Below, in pieces: positions 7,553 to 16,610 of a stretch of DNA of 64,000 nt. Made by a program: the position numbers and the translations under genes. The DNA is from Tenacibaculum piscium (GTDB taxonomy: Bacteria; Bacteroidota; Bacteroidia; Flavobacteriales; Flavobacteriaceae): assembly GCF_021390715.1 (NCBI RefSeq), contig NZ_JAJGWT010000001.1, positions 67,839 through 131,838 on the forward strand. Direction: 5' to 3'. The notes beneath the pieces were generated by a model. That model saw nothing but the letters and a program-made list of their open reading frames with translations, searched no databases and was not told where the DNA came from. How positions within the stretch are numbered: position 1 is the stretch's first letter; the number at the start of each line of letters is the position of its first letter.

Positions 7553-8629
7553 TTAAATAGTTTCTCCTAATTCTTTTAATTTTGATGTATTTTCGGCAAG
7601 CATTAATTCGTCGATAATTTTCTGAATATCACCATTCATAATATTTGATAAATCGTATAACGTTAAACCAATTCTATGATCGGTCATACGTCCTTGCGGG
7701 AAATTATAGGTTCTAATTTTTGCAGATCTATCACCAGAAGTAACCATTGTTCCACGTTTTAAGGCATCTTCAGCATTTTTCTTTGCTAACTCCATTTCGT
7801 ATAAACGAGAACGCAATACTTTAAAGGCTTTTTCCTTATTTTTATGTTGTGATTTTTGGTCTTGACATTGCGCAACTAAACCAGTAGGAATATGTGTTAA
7901 ACGCACTGCTGAATACGTTGTATTTACCGATTGTCCTCCAGGTCCTGATGAACAGAAAAAGTCAATACGCACCTCTTTTGGATTAATTTCTACATCAAAT
8001 TCTTCTGCTTCTGGGAAAACCATACACGTAGCTGCTGAAGTATGTACACGTCCTTGTGTTTCGGTTTGTGGCACACGTTGTACACGGTGTACTCCTGCTT
8101 CGAATTTTAGTGTTCCGTAAACGTCATCACCAGAAACCTCAAACTGAATTTCTTTAAAACCTCCATTTGTTCCTTCAGAATAATCTACTGTTGATACTTT
8201 CCATCCTCTACCTTCGCAGTATTTGGTATACATTCTAAATAATTCACCAGCAAAAATACTTGCTTCATCTCCTCCTGCTCCTGCTCTAAGTTCGACAACG
8301 GCATTTTTAGCGTCTTCAGGATCTTTAGGAATAAGCATGAATTTAATTTCATCTTCTAAAACAGGAATACGTTTTTTAGCATCATCCATTTCCATTTTAG
8401 CCATTTCGGTCATTTCGGCATCACTTCCGTCGGCTATAATTTCTTTTGCTTCTTCAATTGCATCGGTTAAGCTTTGATACTCCTCTCCTTTCTTAACAAC
8501 TTTACCTAAATCTTTATATTCTTTACTTAACGCAACGTAGCGTTTTTGATCCATTATAACTTCTGGTTGGATAATTAAATCCGAAATTTCGTCATAACGT
8601 TGCTTTATAATTCTTAATTTGTCTAACAT
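7553..8629 (-). CDS. prfA: Peptide chain release factor 1
   Basis: 358 residues, standard RF1 length. Recognises UAA and UAG and triggers peptide release on the ribosome. The GGQ loop is in [17 protein letters not shown] (about 225-240), where the Gln is normally methylated. The codon-recognition box is PQT in [15 protein letters not shown] (RF1 has PxT; RF2 has SPF). The N-terminal alpha-helical domain and C-terminal [14 protein letters not shown] helix are intact. Transcribed alone toward a terminator at 7493-7525. No prmC methylase lies next to it in this window. Confidence 0.95.
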   Translation of the reverse strand: MLDKLRIIKQRYDEISDLIIQPEVIMDQKRYVALSKEYKDLGKVVKKGEEYQSLTDAIEEAKEIIADGSDAEMTEMAKMEMDDAKKRIPVLEDEIKFMLIPKDPEDAKNAVVELRAGAGGDEASIFAGELFRMYTKYCEGRGWKVSTVDYSEGTNGGFKEIQFEVSGDDVYGTLKFEAGVHRVQRVPQTETQGRVHTSAATCMVFPEAEEFDVEINPKEVRIDFFCSSGPGGQSVNTTYSAVRLTHIPTGLVAQCQDQKSQHKNKEKAFKVLRSRLYEMELAKKNAEDALKRGTMVTSGDRSAKIRTYNFPQGRMTDHRIGLTLYDLSNIMNGDIQKIIDELMLAENTSKLKELGETI

Positions 8630-8747
8630 CTTCTAGCTTTTCTGGTGTGCGAATTTACGGATTTTATCGGAATTAATTCTAAAATTCATTTTACTAAATT
8701 ATCTATTTAAATTTTCTATTGCTATTTTGTTGATAATTTTTGATACT

Positions 8748-8803
8748 AAAAAACCCAAAAATCAACAACTAAGTTTAATAATTGTTGGGTTTTGGGTTTT
8801 TTT
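8748..8803 (-). terminator. Terminator downstream of purM
   Basis: AAAAACCCAAAA and CAACAA pair with TTGTTG and the GGGTTTTGGGTTTTT tract across an A/T loop. On the minus strand it follows purM; it lies upstream of prfA, separating the two units. Confidence 0.7.
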
Positions 8804-8857
8804 AGATTTTCTCTAGAAGTTTTTTTTAGTAAATTAGCTTATTAATAAGCTAAAAAA

Positions 8858-10036
8858 TTAATATTCAAAAGTTCCAAATTCACTATTTATGGTTAATTTT
8901 TTAGTTGCTGATGCTTCTACACGTCCTACAATTTGTGCGTTTACATTGTATGATTTTGAAATTGCGATAATATCTTGGGCAACTTCTGGCGATACATAAA
9001 GTTCCATTCTGTGTCCACAATTAAATACCTGATACATTTCTTTCCAATCTGTTTTCGATTGTTCTTGTATCAGTTTAAATAAAGGCGGAACTGGAAACAT
9101 GTTCTCTTTTACAATATGTAATTCATCAACAAAATGCAAAATTTTAGTTTGCGCTCCACCAGAACAATGAATCATTCCGTGAACTATATCAGCATTAAAT
9201 TTTGATAAAATTTCTTTAATAATTGGTGCGTATGTTCTTGTTGGCGATAACACTAATTTCCCAGCATCAATTGGAGAATTTTCAACAGCATCTGTTAATT
9301 TCATTTTCCCAGAATACACTAAATCTGCAGGAACTGCATCGTCAAAACTCTCTGGATATTTGGTTGCTAAATAGTTATCAAAAACATCATGACGTGCCGA
9401 TGTTAATCCATTAGAACCCATTCCGCCATTGTACTGTGTTTCATAAGTTGCTTGTCCGAAAGATTCCAAACCAACAATTACGTCACCAGCTTTAATGTTT
9501 GCATTATCGATAACATCGCTACGTTTCATGCGTGCTGTTACGGTCGAATCGACAATAATGGTACGAACTAAATCACCAACATCGGCAGTTTCGCCACCTG
9601 TTGAATGAATTGTTACACCAAAACCTTTTAAATCTTCGATTAACTCTTCCGTTCCGTTGATAATTGCTGCTAATACTTCACCAGGAATTTTACTTTTGTT
9701 ACGTCCGATTGTGCTAGAAAGCAGTATATTATCGGTAGCTCCAACACATAATAAATCATCAATATTCATGATTAAAGCATCTTGTGCAATTCCTTTCCAA
9801 ACAGAGATATCACCTGTTTCTTTCCAGTACATATAGGCTAACGAAGATTTTGTTCCTGCTCCGTCGGCGTGCATTATTAGGCAATAATCTTCATCATTGG
9901 TTAAATAATCAGGTACGATTTTGCAAAAGGCTTTTGGAAATAATCCTTTATCGATATTTTTTATTGCATTATGAACATCTTCTTTAGATGCTGATACGCC
10001 TCGTTGTGCGTAGCGTTTAGAAACTTCGTTACTCAT
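8858..10036 (-). CDS. purM: Phosphoribosylformylglycinamidine cyclo-ligase (AIR synthase)
   Basis: 392 residues, the longer Bacteroidota form. Closes FGAM to aminoimidazole ribotide with ATP in step five of purine synthesis. The N-terminus has KRYAQRGVSASKEDV and HADGAGTKSSLAY, the ATP-binding segment of the PurM/PurL superfamily; IAQDALIMNIDDLLCVGA is the conserved dimer-core motif; HSTGGETADVGDLV and GLTSARHDVF follow, and the C-terminal domain contains MIHCSGGAQTKIL. No other pur genes are adjacent. It ends before a good terminator (8748-8803). Other AIR-synthase-fold enzymes (ThiL, SelD) lack this motif set. Confidence 0.9.
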   Translation of the reverse strand: MSNEVSKRYAQRGVSASKEDVHNAIKNIDKGLFPKAFCKIVPDYLTNDEDYCLIMHADGAGTKSSLAYMYWKETGDISVWKGIAQDALIMNIDDLLCVGATDNILLSSTIGRNKSKIPGEVLAAIINGTEELIEDLKGFGVTIHSTGGETADVGDLVRTIIVDSTVTARMKRSDVIDNANIKAGDVIVGLESFGQATYETQYNGGMGSNGLTSARHDVFDNYLATKYPESFDDAVPADLVYSGKMKLTDAVENSPIDAGKLVLSPTRTYAPIIKEILSKFNADIVHGMIHCSGGAQTKILHFVDELHIVKENMFPVPPLFKLIQEQSKTDWKEMYQVFNCGHRMELYVSPEVAQDIIAISKSYNVNAQIVGRVEASATKKLTINSEFGTFEY

Positions 10037-10129
10037 TATGTTCTGTGTGTTCTGTTGTTGTTGGTTGCAAATTTAATTAATCTTTTTAAATAAACTTTTT
10101 AATTAAATTTTTAATTGAATTTTTATTTT

Positions 10130-12313
10130 TTATCTGATAAATAATAATTCTCGATATTTTGTTAGTGGCCATAAATTATCATCGACCATTAATTCTAATT
10201 TATCGCAATGATATCGAATTTGGTTAAAAAACGGTTTTACTTTATAGCAATAATTATCGGCATTTTTTTGTCCGTGTAATTTATTTGCCTCTTTACGTTC
10301 TTCTGTCATTTTTTCAACATTGGAATTTATTCCTGTAATATGTGCTGATATTTTTTTTATAAGTTCGATTTGTTCTTTGGCATAATTTTGAAAATCATTT
10401 CCGAAGATTTCTTTCAATCCTTTTACGTTTTCTATTAAGGTATTTTGATATTGAATTGCCGTTGGGATTACATGATTTCTAGCAATATCTGCGAGTACTC
10501 TGCTTTCAATTTGGATTTGTTTCGAATATTTTTCGAGTTCAATTTCGTGTCTTGCGATAACTTCGATGTTGCTCATTACTTTCATTTCTTGAAAAAGTGC
10601 GATTGATTTTTCAGAAATTTTAGTTTTTAATGCTTCAGGTGTTGTTTTATGATTGCTTAATCCTCTTTTTTCGGCTTCTTTTTCCCATTCGATTCCGTAT
10701 CCATCGCCTTCAAATCTAATTTTTTTGGATGCTTTAATATATTCTCTTAATACATTAAAAACAGCTTCATCTTTTTTCAGATTTTTGACCTCTACTAATT
10801 CATCAACTTCAATTTTAAATTCTTTTAATTGCTTTGCGATAATGGTATTTAAAATCGTCATTGGTTCGGCACAATTTGCCCATGAACCTACGGCACGTAA
10901 TTCGAATTTATTTCCTGTAAAAGCAAAGGGAGATGTTCTATTTCTATCGGTATTATCGAGTAAAATTTCGGGAATTTTCCCGACAATATTTAATTTCAGG
11001 TCTGTTTTTTCTTTGGGTGATAATTTTCCTTTGGTTACGTTTTCGAGTTCGTCCAATACGGCGGATAATTGCGAGCCAATAAATACCGACATAATTGCCA
11101 AAGGTGCTTCATTTGCTCCTAACCTGTGATCGTTACTAGCACTTGCGATAGATGCTCTTAATAATTCTTCATAATCATGAACAGCTTTAATTGTATTTAC
11201 AAAAAAGGTTAAGAATTGTAAATTTTTCATAGGAGTTTTCCCAGGACTTAATAAATTAACGCCTGTATTGGTTACTAGCGACCAGTTATTATGTTTTCCT
11301 GAACCGTTAATTCCTTGAAATGGTTTTTCATGAAACAATACTTTAAATTGATGACGTTGTGATACTTTTTCCATGACATCCATCAATAATGAATTATGGT
11401 CAACGGCTAAATTAGCTTCTTCAAAAATGGGTGCTAATTCAAATTGATTTGGTGCTACTTCATTATGACGTGTTTTTACAGGAACGCCTAAAAGCATCGA
11501 TTCTTGTTCTAAATCACGCATAAAACTCATGACTCTATCAGGGATTGACCCAAAATAATGGTCGTCTAATTGTTGTCCTTTTGCGGGAGAATGTCCTAAA
11601 AGTGTTCTTCCTGTCATCATTAAATCTGGTCGAGCAATTGCTAAAGCGGTATCAATCAAAAAATATTCTTGCTCCCATCCTAAAGTTGCATTTACTTTTG
11701 ATACATTTTTATCAAAATACTTACAAACTGCCGTTGCTGTTGTGTCGAGTGCTTGCAAGGCTTTTAATAACGGTGCTTTATTGTCTAGTGCTTCGCCTGT
11801 ATAGGCGACAAAAACTGTTGGAATACATAATGTTGTTCCATATATAAATGCAGGTGATGTTGGATCCCAAGCAGTATATCCACGGGCTTCAAAGGTGTTT
11901 CTTATCCCGCCGTGCGGAAAACTAGAAGCGTCAGGTTCTTGTTGCACTAATTTACCACCGTCAAAATGTTCCATCGCGCCTCCACCCTGAACTGTTTCAA
12001 AAAAAGCGTCGTGTTTTTCCGCTGTTGCGCCCGTTAAAGGCTGAAACCAATGTGTATAATGAGTCGCATTTTTAGATAATGCCCAATCTTTCATACTTAC
12101 CGCAATTTGATCGGCTATTTTTCGATCTATTTTAGTGCCAAATTCAATAGCATCCATCACACTTTTATACGCATCTTTTGTCATATATTGACGCATCGCT
12201 TGTTCATTAAAAACATTTTTTCCAAACAATTCTGAACGACGTCCTTTCTCTTCTATAAAAACAGGTTTTCGATGTAAAGTTTCTTGTAAAGCGCTAAATC
12301 TTAAAGTTGACAT
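10130..12313 (-). CDS. glnN: Glutamine synthetase type III
   Basis: 727 residues, typical of GSIII, which is much longer than GSI or GSII and common in Bacteroidota. Condenses glutamate and ammonia using ATP. Visible catalytic elements: TLGWEQEYFLID (metal-binding Glu), RHNEVAPNQFELAPIFEEAN, FHEKPFQGINGSGKHNNWS (the glutamate/ammonia loop) and DRNRTSPFAFTGNKFELRAVGS (substrate Arg and ATP site). The C-terminal helical extension (about 560-727) is specific to GSIII. Divergent from the GSII gene at 12568; the 254-base spacer holds promoter boxes for both and a repeated TACCCCT element. The pair implies switching between ammonia assimilation enzymes. Confidence 0.93.
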   Translation of the reverse strand: MSTLRFSALQETLHRKPVFIEEKGRRSELFGKNVFNEQAMRQYMTKDAYKSVMDAIEFGTKIDRKIADQIAVSMKDWALSKNATHYTHWFQPLTGATAEKHDAFFETVQGGGAMEHFDGGKLVQQEPDASSFPHGGIRNTFEARGYTAWDPTSPAFIYGTTLCIPTVFVAYTGEALDNKAPLLKALQALDTTATAVCKYFDKNVSKVNATLGWEQEYFLIDTALAIARPDLMMTGRTLLGHSPAKGQQLDDHYFGSIPDRVMSFMRDLEQESMLLGVPVKTRHNEVAPNQFELAPIFEEANLAVDHNSLLMDVMEKVSQRHQFKVLFHEKPFQGINGSGKHNNWSLVTNTGVNLLSPGKTPMKNLQFLTFFVNTIKAVHDYEELLRASIASASNDHRLGANEAPLAIMSVFIGSQLSAVLDELENVTKGKLSPKEKTDLKLNIVGKIPEILLDNTDRNRTSPFAFTGNKFELRAVGSWANCAEPMTILNTIIAKQLKEFKIEVDELVEVKNLKKDEAVFNVLREYIKASKKIRFEGDGYGIEWEKEAEKRGLSNHKTTPEALKTKISEKSIALFQEMKVMSNIEVIARHEIELEKYSKQIQIESRVLADIARNHVIPTAIQYQNTLIENVKGLKEIFGNDFQNYAKEQIELIKKISAHITGINSNVEKMTEERKEANKLHGQKNADNYCYKVKPFFNQIRYHCDKLELMVDDNLWPLTKYRELLFIR

Positions 12314-12398
12314 TATATATAGGTGTTATAAAATAGTTATAAAGTGTGAAAAATGAAATAAAAGATATGAAAAATATAAAAGATATGAAATCGAACAT

Positions 12399-12406
12399 CA
12401 AAAGTA
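12399..12406 (-). promoter_or_regulatory. -7 box for glnN
   Basis: Minus strand TACTTTTG matches TAnnTTTG exactly, about 86 bases before the glnN start. Between it and the gene are two direct copies of AAAGATATGAAA (12361-12390). Confidence 0.5.
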
Positions 12407-12430
12407 CACAATTTTATCAATTATAAAGAA

Positions 12431-12494
12431 TACCCCTATAAAAAACAGGGGTAAATTATTTTAAAGTTAATTTTAAGTTTTTTACCCCTATAAA
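12431..12494. promoter_or_regulatory. Candidate operator array between the two glutamine synthetase genes
   Basis: TACCCCT (12431-12437) is inverted as AGGGGTA (12447-12453) with a 9-base spacer. The longer word TACCCCTATAAA at 12431-12442 recurs exactly at 12483-12494, 52 bases on, about five helical turns. The second copy ends 24 bases before the -7 box of the GSII gene. This arrangement fits binding of a dimeric nitrogen regulator; the protein is not known. Confidence 0.6.
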
Positions 12495-12518
12495 TTTTAA
12501 CATATAATATAAATTATT

Positions 12519-12526
12519 TATTTTTG
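12519..12526 (+). promoter_or_regulatory. -7 box for the GSII gene
   Basis: TATTTTTG, an exact TAnnTTTG box, 41 bases before the ATG at 12568. No good -33 TTTG is seen; a TACCCCTATAAA box lies where an activator could substitute for it. Confidence 0.6.
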
Positions 12527-12567
12527 CATCGAATTTGATTATAAAAAATATAGATTCTTATAGTATC

Positions 12568-13590
12568 ATGGCAAAAATTAAGTTAGAGTACATTTGGTTA
12601 GACGGTTACAAACCAACGCAAAACCTACGAAGTAAAACAAAAGTTGAAGAACACGAAAATTTTCAAGGAACTCTTGAGGAATTAAAAAATTGGTCTTTTG
12701 ATGGCTCATCAACAAGACAAGCTTCAGGAGGCGCTTCTGATTGTGTTTTAAAACCTGTTGCAATTTATCCTGATCCTGCTCGTATTAACGGATATTTAGT
12801 AATGAATGAAGTATTAAATGCTGATGGAACTCCGCATGAATCTAACGCTCGTGCTTCTATTAATGATGATAATAACGATTTCTGGTTCGGTTTTGAACAA
12901 GAATATTTTATCATGGATAGAAAAACACAACTTCCTTTAGGATTTCCTGTTGGCGGATATCCTGGACCTCAAGGAATGTATTATTGTTCAGTTGGCGGAA
13001 AAAATACACATGGAAGAGATTTCGTAGAACAACATGCTGATTTATGTATCGATGCAGGTTTAAATTTTGAAGGAATTAATCAAGAAGTTGCTTCAGGACA
13101 ATGGGAATTTCAATTATTTGCAAAAGGTGCTAAAATAGCTGGTGATGAAATCTGGATTGCTCGTTATTTATTAGATAGATTAACTGAACAATATGGTTAT
13201 TATATTGAATATCATCCAAAACCTGTAAAAGGAGATTGGAATGGTTCAGGAATGCACGCAAATTTCTCAAATACCGTATTAAGAACTTGTGGTTCTAAGG
13301 AAATTTACATGAAGGTTTGTGAAGCGTTTAGACCAGTAACTAAAGAACATATTGATATTTACGGAGCTTATAACGACCAACGTTTAACAGGTTTACACGA
13401 AACGGCAGCTATTACAGATTTCAGTTATGGTATTTCTGATAGAGGTGCTTCAATTCGTATTCCTATTTTAACAGTTGATAGCGGTTGGAAAGGATATTTA
13501 GAAGACAGAAGACCTGCTTCAAACGGAGATCCTTATAAAATTGCATCAAGAATTATACAAACAGTAAAACCAGTTTGTGATAATTTATAA
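12568..13590 (+). CDS. glnA: Glutamine synthetase, type II-like (eukaryotic-type, short form)
   Basis: 340 residues from the ATG at 12568 (MAKIKLEYIWLDGY); the in-frame TTG at 12535 lies just after the -7 box and is not credible. Makes glutamine from glutamate and ammonia. Seen: beta-grasp N-terminus with LKNWSFDGSSTRQA, DFWFGFEQEYFIMD (metal-binding Glu), INQEVASGQWEFQ, WNGSGMHANFSN and DRGASIRIPI (substrate Arg). GSII lacks the adenylylation loop of GSI, so control must be transcriptional or allosteric. Divergent from GSIII with the shared TACCCCT boxes; followed by a strong terminator (13623-13656). Confidence 0.9.
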   Translation: MAKIKLEYIWLDGYKPTQNLRSKTKVEEHENFQGTLEELKNWSFDGSSTRQASGGASDCVLKPVAIYPDPARINGYLVMNEVLNADGTPHESNARASINDDNNDFWFGFEQEYFIMDRKTQLPLGFPVGGYPGPQGMYYCSVGGKNTHGRDFVEQHADLCIDAGLNFEGINQEVASGQWEFQLFAKGAKIAGDEIWIARYLLDRLTEQYGYYIEYHPKPVKGDWNGSGMHANFSNTVLRTCGSKEIYMKVCEAFRPVTKEHIDIYGAYNDQRLTGLHETAAITDFSYGISDRGASIRIPILTVDSGWKGYLEDRRPASNGDPYKIASRIIQTVKPVCDNL

Positions 13591-13622
13591 AATCTTATAA
13601 AAAATTATAAATTTTAGATATC

Positions 13623-13656
13623 AAAAAAGCCTTTAAAGTAATTTAAAGGCTTTTTT
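13623..13656 (+). terminator. Terminator after GSII
   Basis: AAAAAAGCCTTTAAA, loop GTAA, then TTTAAAGGCTTTTTT: a 15-bp stem with a T run. Confidence 0.85.
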
Positions 13657-13687
13657 ATGTGATGTTATTTTATACTAAAAATTATTT

Positions 13688-13787
13688 GAAGCTATTTCCC
13701 GCTTTCCGCACTCGCTTTTTTTATTTTTCAAAAGAAAAAAATAAAAAAGAGCTCAAACAATTGCTTCAATCGGGGCTAGGCATTTTT
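13688..13787. repeat. Dispersed intergenic repeat, family B copy 1
   Basis: Begins GAAGCTATTTCCCGC, continues with TTTCCGCACTCGC, a variable A/T hairpin, GAGCTCAAACAATTGC and TTCAATCGGGGCTA. A second copy lies at 28972-29055 with the same ends and a different A/T middle. No coding capacity. Confidence 0.75.
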
Positions 13788-13831
13788 GCTAATTTTGATA
13801 ATTTTAGAAATTAATTATAATTTTATCACAA

Positions 13832-13982
13832 AAATTCATAAATAAACTGTCAGTTCGAGTGATTTTTTTCCTTTAAAAAAATGGTATCGAGAACTTTTTA
13901 AGTATCAATTTCTCGATACAATATTTAATTCCTTCTTGTCATTAAAATCACTCGAATCGACAAATTCAATTTAAACAGACTC
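13832..13982. repeat. Dispersed repeat, family A, partial inverted copy
   Basis: Reverse complement of the right half of the element at 22331-22622: AACTGTCAGTTCGAGTG, a GTATCGAGAA/TTCTCGATAC hairpin, AAAATCACTCGAATCGAC, and a terminal TTTAAACAGACTC. The other terminal repeat is missing or too diverged to see. With family B just before it, the 409-base gap between GSII and the exchanger is mostly repeats. Confidence 0.65.
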
Positions 13983-13999
13983 TAGCTTAAAAAATATAT

Positions 14000-14944
14000 T
14001 TAACTCAATTTTAGATATACAAAAACAGTATAAGCTACTAATAATAGGATTCCGTGTACCCAATTTAAACGCAATTTCTTTGGAAAAAACGCAAATGGTA
14101 ATACGATAAATGAAATGGCAAGCATCCAATAAATATCGCTATTTACTAAACTTAACGCATCATTTTCCAATTGTATCGGTGTAATAATGGCGGTAATTCC
14201 TAAAACTGCCAAGATATTAAACACGTTCGAACCGATTAAATTCCCTAAAGAAATAGCTTTTTCTTTCTTCAAAACTGCAATTATTGATGCCGCTAATTCT
14301 GGTACACTTGTTCCTACGGAAACGACAGTAACTCCAATAATAGCATCACTTACACCCATATTTTTAGCCAAACTTGTTGCTCCTTCGATTAACCATTCCG
14401 AACCCAACCATAAACAAAAACCACCAATCACTAAGAATAAGATAATTTTATACAACGGCATCTCCTCTTCCTCTTCTGATATTTCATCAACAACAACCGT
14501 ATTTTTTTGAAAACGTAATAAATACACTAAAAATGCAATTAACATTGTAAATAAAATAATACCTTCATAGCGTTGAATCGTATAATCAAAGGCGATAAAA
14601 AAATATAACAATCCAGAGGCAAGCATCATTACGGGCCAATCAGTTTTATAAAAACTTTTTTCAACTTCAATGGTGGATAAGATTATCGTAATCCCTAAAA
14701 CCAAACCTAAATTTGCAATATTAGAACCAATTACATTTCCTACCGCCAAGCCAGTAGCACCACTTAATGCCGATTTAATACTAACTATTAGTTCTGGTGC
14801 AGAGGTTGCAAAAGAAACTACCGTCATCCCGATGACAACTTTAGAAATATTTAATTTTAATGACAATCCTACCGCTGCTTTTAACAACCAATTCCCTCCA
14901 AGAACCAGTAGTAACAACCCTAATACTATGTAAATGATACTCAT
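14000..14944 (-). CDS. Calcium/sodium antiporter, CaCA superfamily (YrbG type)
   Basis: 314 residues, about ten membrane helices in two inverted halves. The two alpha repeats that form the ion path are clear: AVGNVIGSNIANLGLVLG (about 66-83) after SFATSAPELIVS, and SLGNLIGSNVFNILAVLG (about 232-249) after VSVGTSVPELAAS. An acidic loop (SEEEEEMP, about 154-161) joins the halves. Moves Ca2+ out against Na+ in the inner membrane; K+ or other cations are possible in this family. Preceded by an exact -7 box on the minus strand (14961-14968). Confidence 0.88.
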   Translation of the reverse strand: MSIIYIVLGLLLLVLGGNWLLKAAVGLSLKLNISKVVIGMTVVSFATSAPELIVSIKSALSGATGLAVGNVIGSNIANLGLVLGITIILSTIEVEKSFYKTDWPVMMLASGLLYFFIAFDYTIQRYEGIILFTMLIAFLVYLLRFQKNTVVVDEISEEEEEMPLYKIILFLVIGGFCLWLGSEWLIEGATSLAKNMGVSDAIIGVTVVSVGTSVPELAASIIAVLKKEKAISLGNLIGSNVFNILAVLGITAIITPIQLENDALSLVNSDIYWMLAISFIVLPFAFFPKKLRLNWVHGILLLVAYTVFVYLKLS

Positions 14945-14960
14945 TTTTTATATTTTTTTA

Positions 14961-14968
14961 CAAAGATA
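14961..14968 (-). promoter_or_regulatory. -7 box for the antiporter
   Basis: Minus strand TATCTTTG, an exact TAnnTTTG match 16 bases before the start codon. Confidence 0.5.
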
Positions 14969-15147
14969 GTACATTGATTATAATTTTTATAGCAAAATAA
15001 AAATGCTATATTTCACTTAAATTTTAAAACTGATTTTTATAAAGATATTAAGTGATTAATTGTTAAAATATACTAGAATATGACAGAAAAAAGAATAAAA
15101 TTTTGTATTTTAATTACTTGTAATCTATAAAACTAAAAAATTCAACG

Positions 15148-15372
15148 ATGAAAGAACACATAAAGGTATACACAGGAACAACAATTTTAACAAATCGACT
15201 TGCTTTTTTATTAGATGAGGCAAAAATTCCGACATTAATTAAGGACACAAAAGAATCTGGAAGATTAGCAGGTTTTGGTGCTACGGGAGATTCTTGTGAA
15301 TTATTCATTTATAAAGCTGATTATAAGGATGCTGAAAAAATAATTATCGACTTTAAAAAAGAGGTAAATTAA
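15148..15372 (+). CDS. DUF2007 domain protein (putative signal-transducing protein)
   Basis: 74 residues, the whole length being a DUF2007 domain: an N-terminal strand (IKVYTGTTILTNRLAFLLDEAKI), a central loop with DTKESGRLAGFGATGDS and a strand-helix end (CELFIYKADYKDAEKIIIDF). The fold resembles a small ferredoxin-like PII-type domain; the molecular role in the family is unknown. No signal peptide, so cytoplasmic. Monocistronic between the antiporter (divergent) and tRNA-Arg (same strand, 80 bases later). Confidence 0.7.
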   Translation: MKEHIKVYTGTTILTNRLAFLLDEAKIPTLIKDTKESGRLAGFGATGDSCELFIYKADYKDAEKIIIDFKKEVN

Positions 15373-15452
15373 ATTTCTGAAAATAAAATAAAAAAAAGTG
15401 CTATTTTATTTTTTAGAACCGAAAAACAGTTGTAGATTTGCACTCGCAATAC

Positions 15453-15526
15453 GGCCTCGTGGCGCAACTGAATAGCGCACTTGATTACGGCTCAAGAGGT
15501 TGCTGGTTTGAATCCAGCCGAGGTCA
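15453..15526 (+). tRNA. tRNA-Arg (anticodon ACG)
   Basis: 74 bases. Acceptor GGCCTCG pairs with CGAGGTC (one G-T), discriminator A. Anticodon stem CTTGA/TCAAG with loop TTACGGC gives ACG at 15487-15489, normally edited to inosine to read CGU/CGC/CGA. T arm CTGGTTTGAATCCAG. CCA is not encoded. A terminator follows at once. Confidence 0.95.
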
Positions 15527-15527
15527 C

Positions 15528-15563
15528 AAAAAAACACTAAGAATTATATTCTTAGTGTTTTTT
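15528..15563 (+). terminator. Terminator after tRNA-Arg
   Basis: AAAAAACACTAAGAA, loop TTATA, TTCTTAGTGTTTTTT. Confidence 0.85.
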
Positions 15564-16304
15564 ATTTGACCACATTTTACCCGTAAACACTGGTTAAATG
15601 CCTTATTTTTAAATTTTATTTAATATAGTTTTATTCCAAAACGAGTGGTTTACTTACTAAAATTGGTACAATTAAGAAAAAATAGTATAAAAATATACCA
15701 TACTAAAATGGCTTTTTTCCAGACAATCGAATTAATTTGAATGATTAGACTATATAAAACAAAATTCAACAAGTTTTTTCGTTTCTAAATTGATTACCTT
15801 AATATCCTTTGAATTAAATTTTCTTCTATTACTTTATCTAGCAATTCAAATTAATTCCCATTCATTGCACGATTACATAAAAATCAGAAAAGTAAACGCT
15901 AAAATTATTTTTTATCATATTTCGTATTGTTTTTAATCTTTTTTGAAGTTTTAAAACCAATAAATATATGCTACTTTAAAAAAATCACAAGAAATTAGGA
16001 TAAAATAATCAACATAAAAACAACTGCTATAAAAAAGACCCTAAGCTTTCGCTTAAGGCCTTTTCGTCTAACCAAACTTAGTATAAAAACTAACTACTAC
16101 TATCTTTAAACTCTTAAATTTTTTTTAAACTTCTCTAAAACTTCTCTTTTATTGAATTATCCTAAAAAAGGATACTGTAAAAACGCTTCAACAAAGAGAA
16201 GTTTAAAAAGGGGACTTCAATTTAAGGCTATTATATTTTACTGATATTTAATAGATTCTACACACTTATGACACATTTATTAATTAAAGGTCACATAAAA
16301 ACAA
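15564..16304. other. Long non-coding stretch after tRNA-Arg
   Basis: About 740 bases with no ORF I can support on either strand. It contains a terminator-like hairpin at 16032-16064 (GACCCTAAGC-tttc-GCTTAAGGCC between A and T runs, two mismatches), which could end a small RNA, and TACCATACT/AGTATA partial palindromes near 15685. The tRNA-proximal position is where elements integrate, so decayed mobile DNA is possible, but no integrase, att duplication or gene fragment is seen. Confidence 0.5.
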
Positions 16305-16338
16305 AAAAAAACTCAAAAAATTTTTTTTTTGAGTTTTT
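16305..16338 (-). terminator. Terminator of the tpiA-prmA-clpS operon
   Basis: AAAAACTCAAAAAA next to TTTTTTTTTTTGAGTTTTT; it overlaps the stop of the last gene on the minus strand. Confidence 0.7.
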
Positions 16339-16609
16339 AATATAAGTATTTTCTTAAAAATACCCGATGTTCAGGAATTGATTTATCATAATTTCTCACT
16401 AAAACCTCTAGTATTTCTGGAGGCTTAACACCAATTTCTGATACTTCTTTATATTTAGAAACATATAAATTATAGGTTTCTTTATCTTTTTCAAAAATTA
16501 AAAAATGTTCTTCATTTAAAATGGCATAACAAATTTCATTTCCTAAAAAACTTGCTGATTCATCCTTAAAAAAATCAGAAAATTCGTAATACCTAAAAAT
16601 ATTTTCCAT
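16337..16609 (-). CDS. Uncharacterised 90-residue protein downstream of clpS
   Basis: 90 residues, starting 1 base after the clpS stop, so co-translated with it. Rich in aromatic and acidic residues (IFRYYEFSDFFKDESASFLG; FLIFEKDKETYNLYVSKYKEV), with a basic C-terminal helix (RNYDKSIPEHRVFLRKYLY). No signal peptide, membrane helix or known motif. Being last in the operon with ClpS may mean a proteolysis link, but nothing in the sequence shows this. Confidence 0.6.
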   Translation of the reverse strand: MENIFRYYEFSDFFKDESASFLGNEICYAILNEEHFLIFEKDKETYNLYVSKYKEVSEIGVKPPEILEVLVRNYDKSIPEHRVFLRKYLY

Positions 16610-16610
16610 A

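Noticed and set aside
13683-13983. Repeated GAAGC...GCTTC and TCGAG words as a CRISPR array
   Set aside because: Only one or two copies per locus, inverted rather than direct, with no regular spacers and no cas genes in the window.
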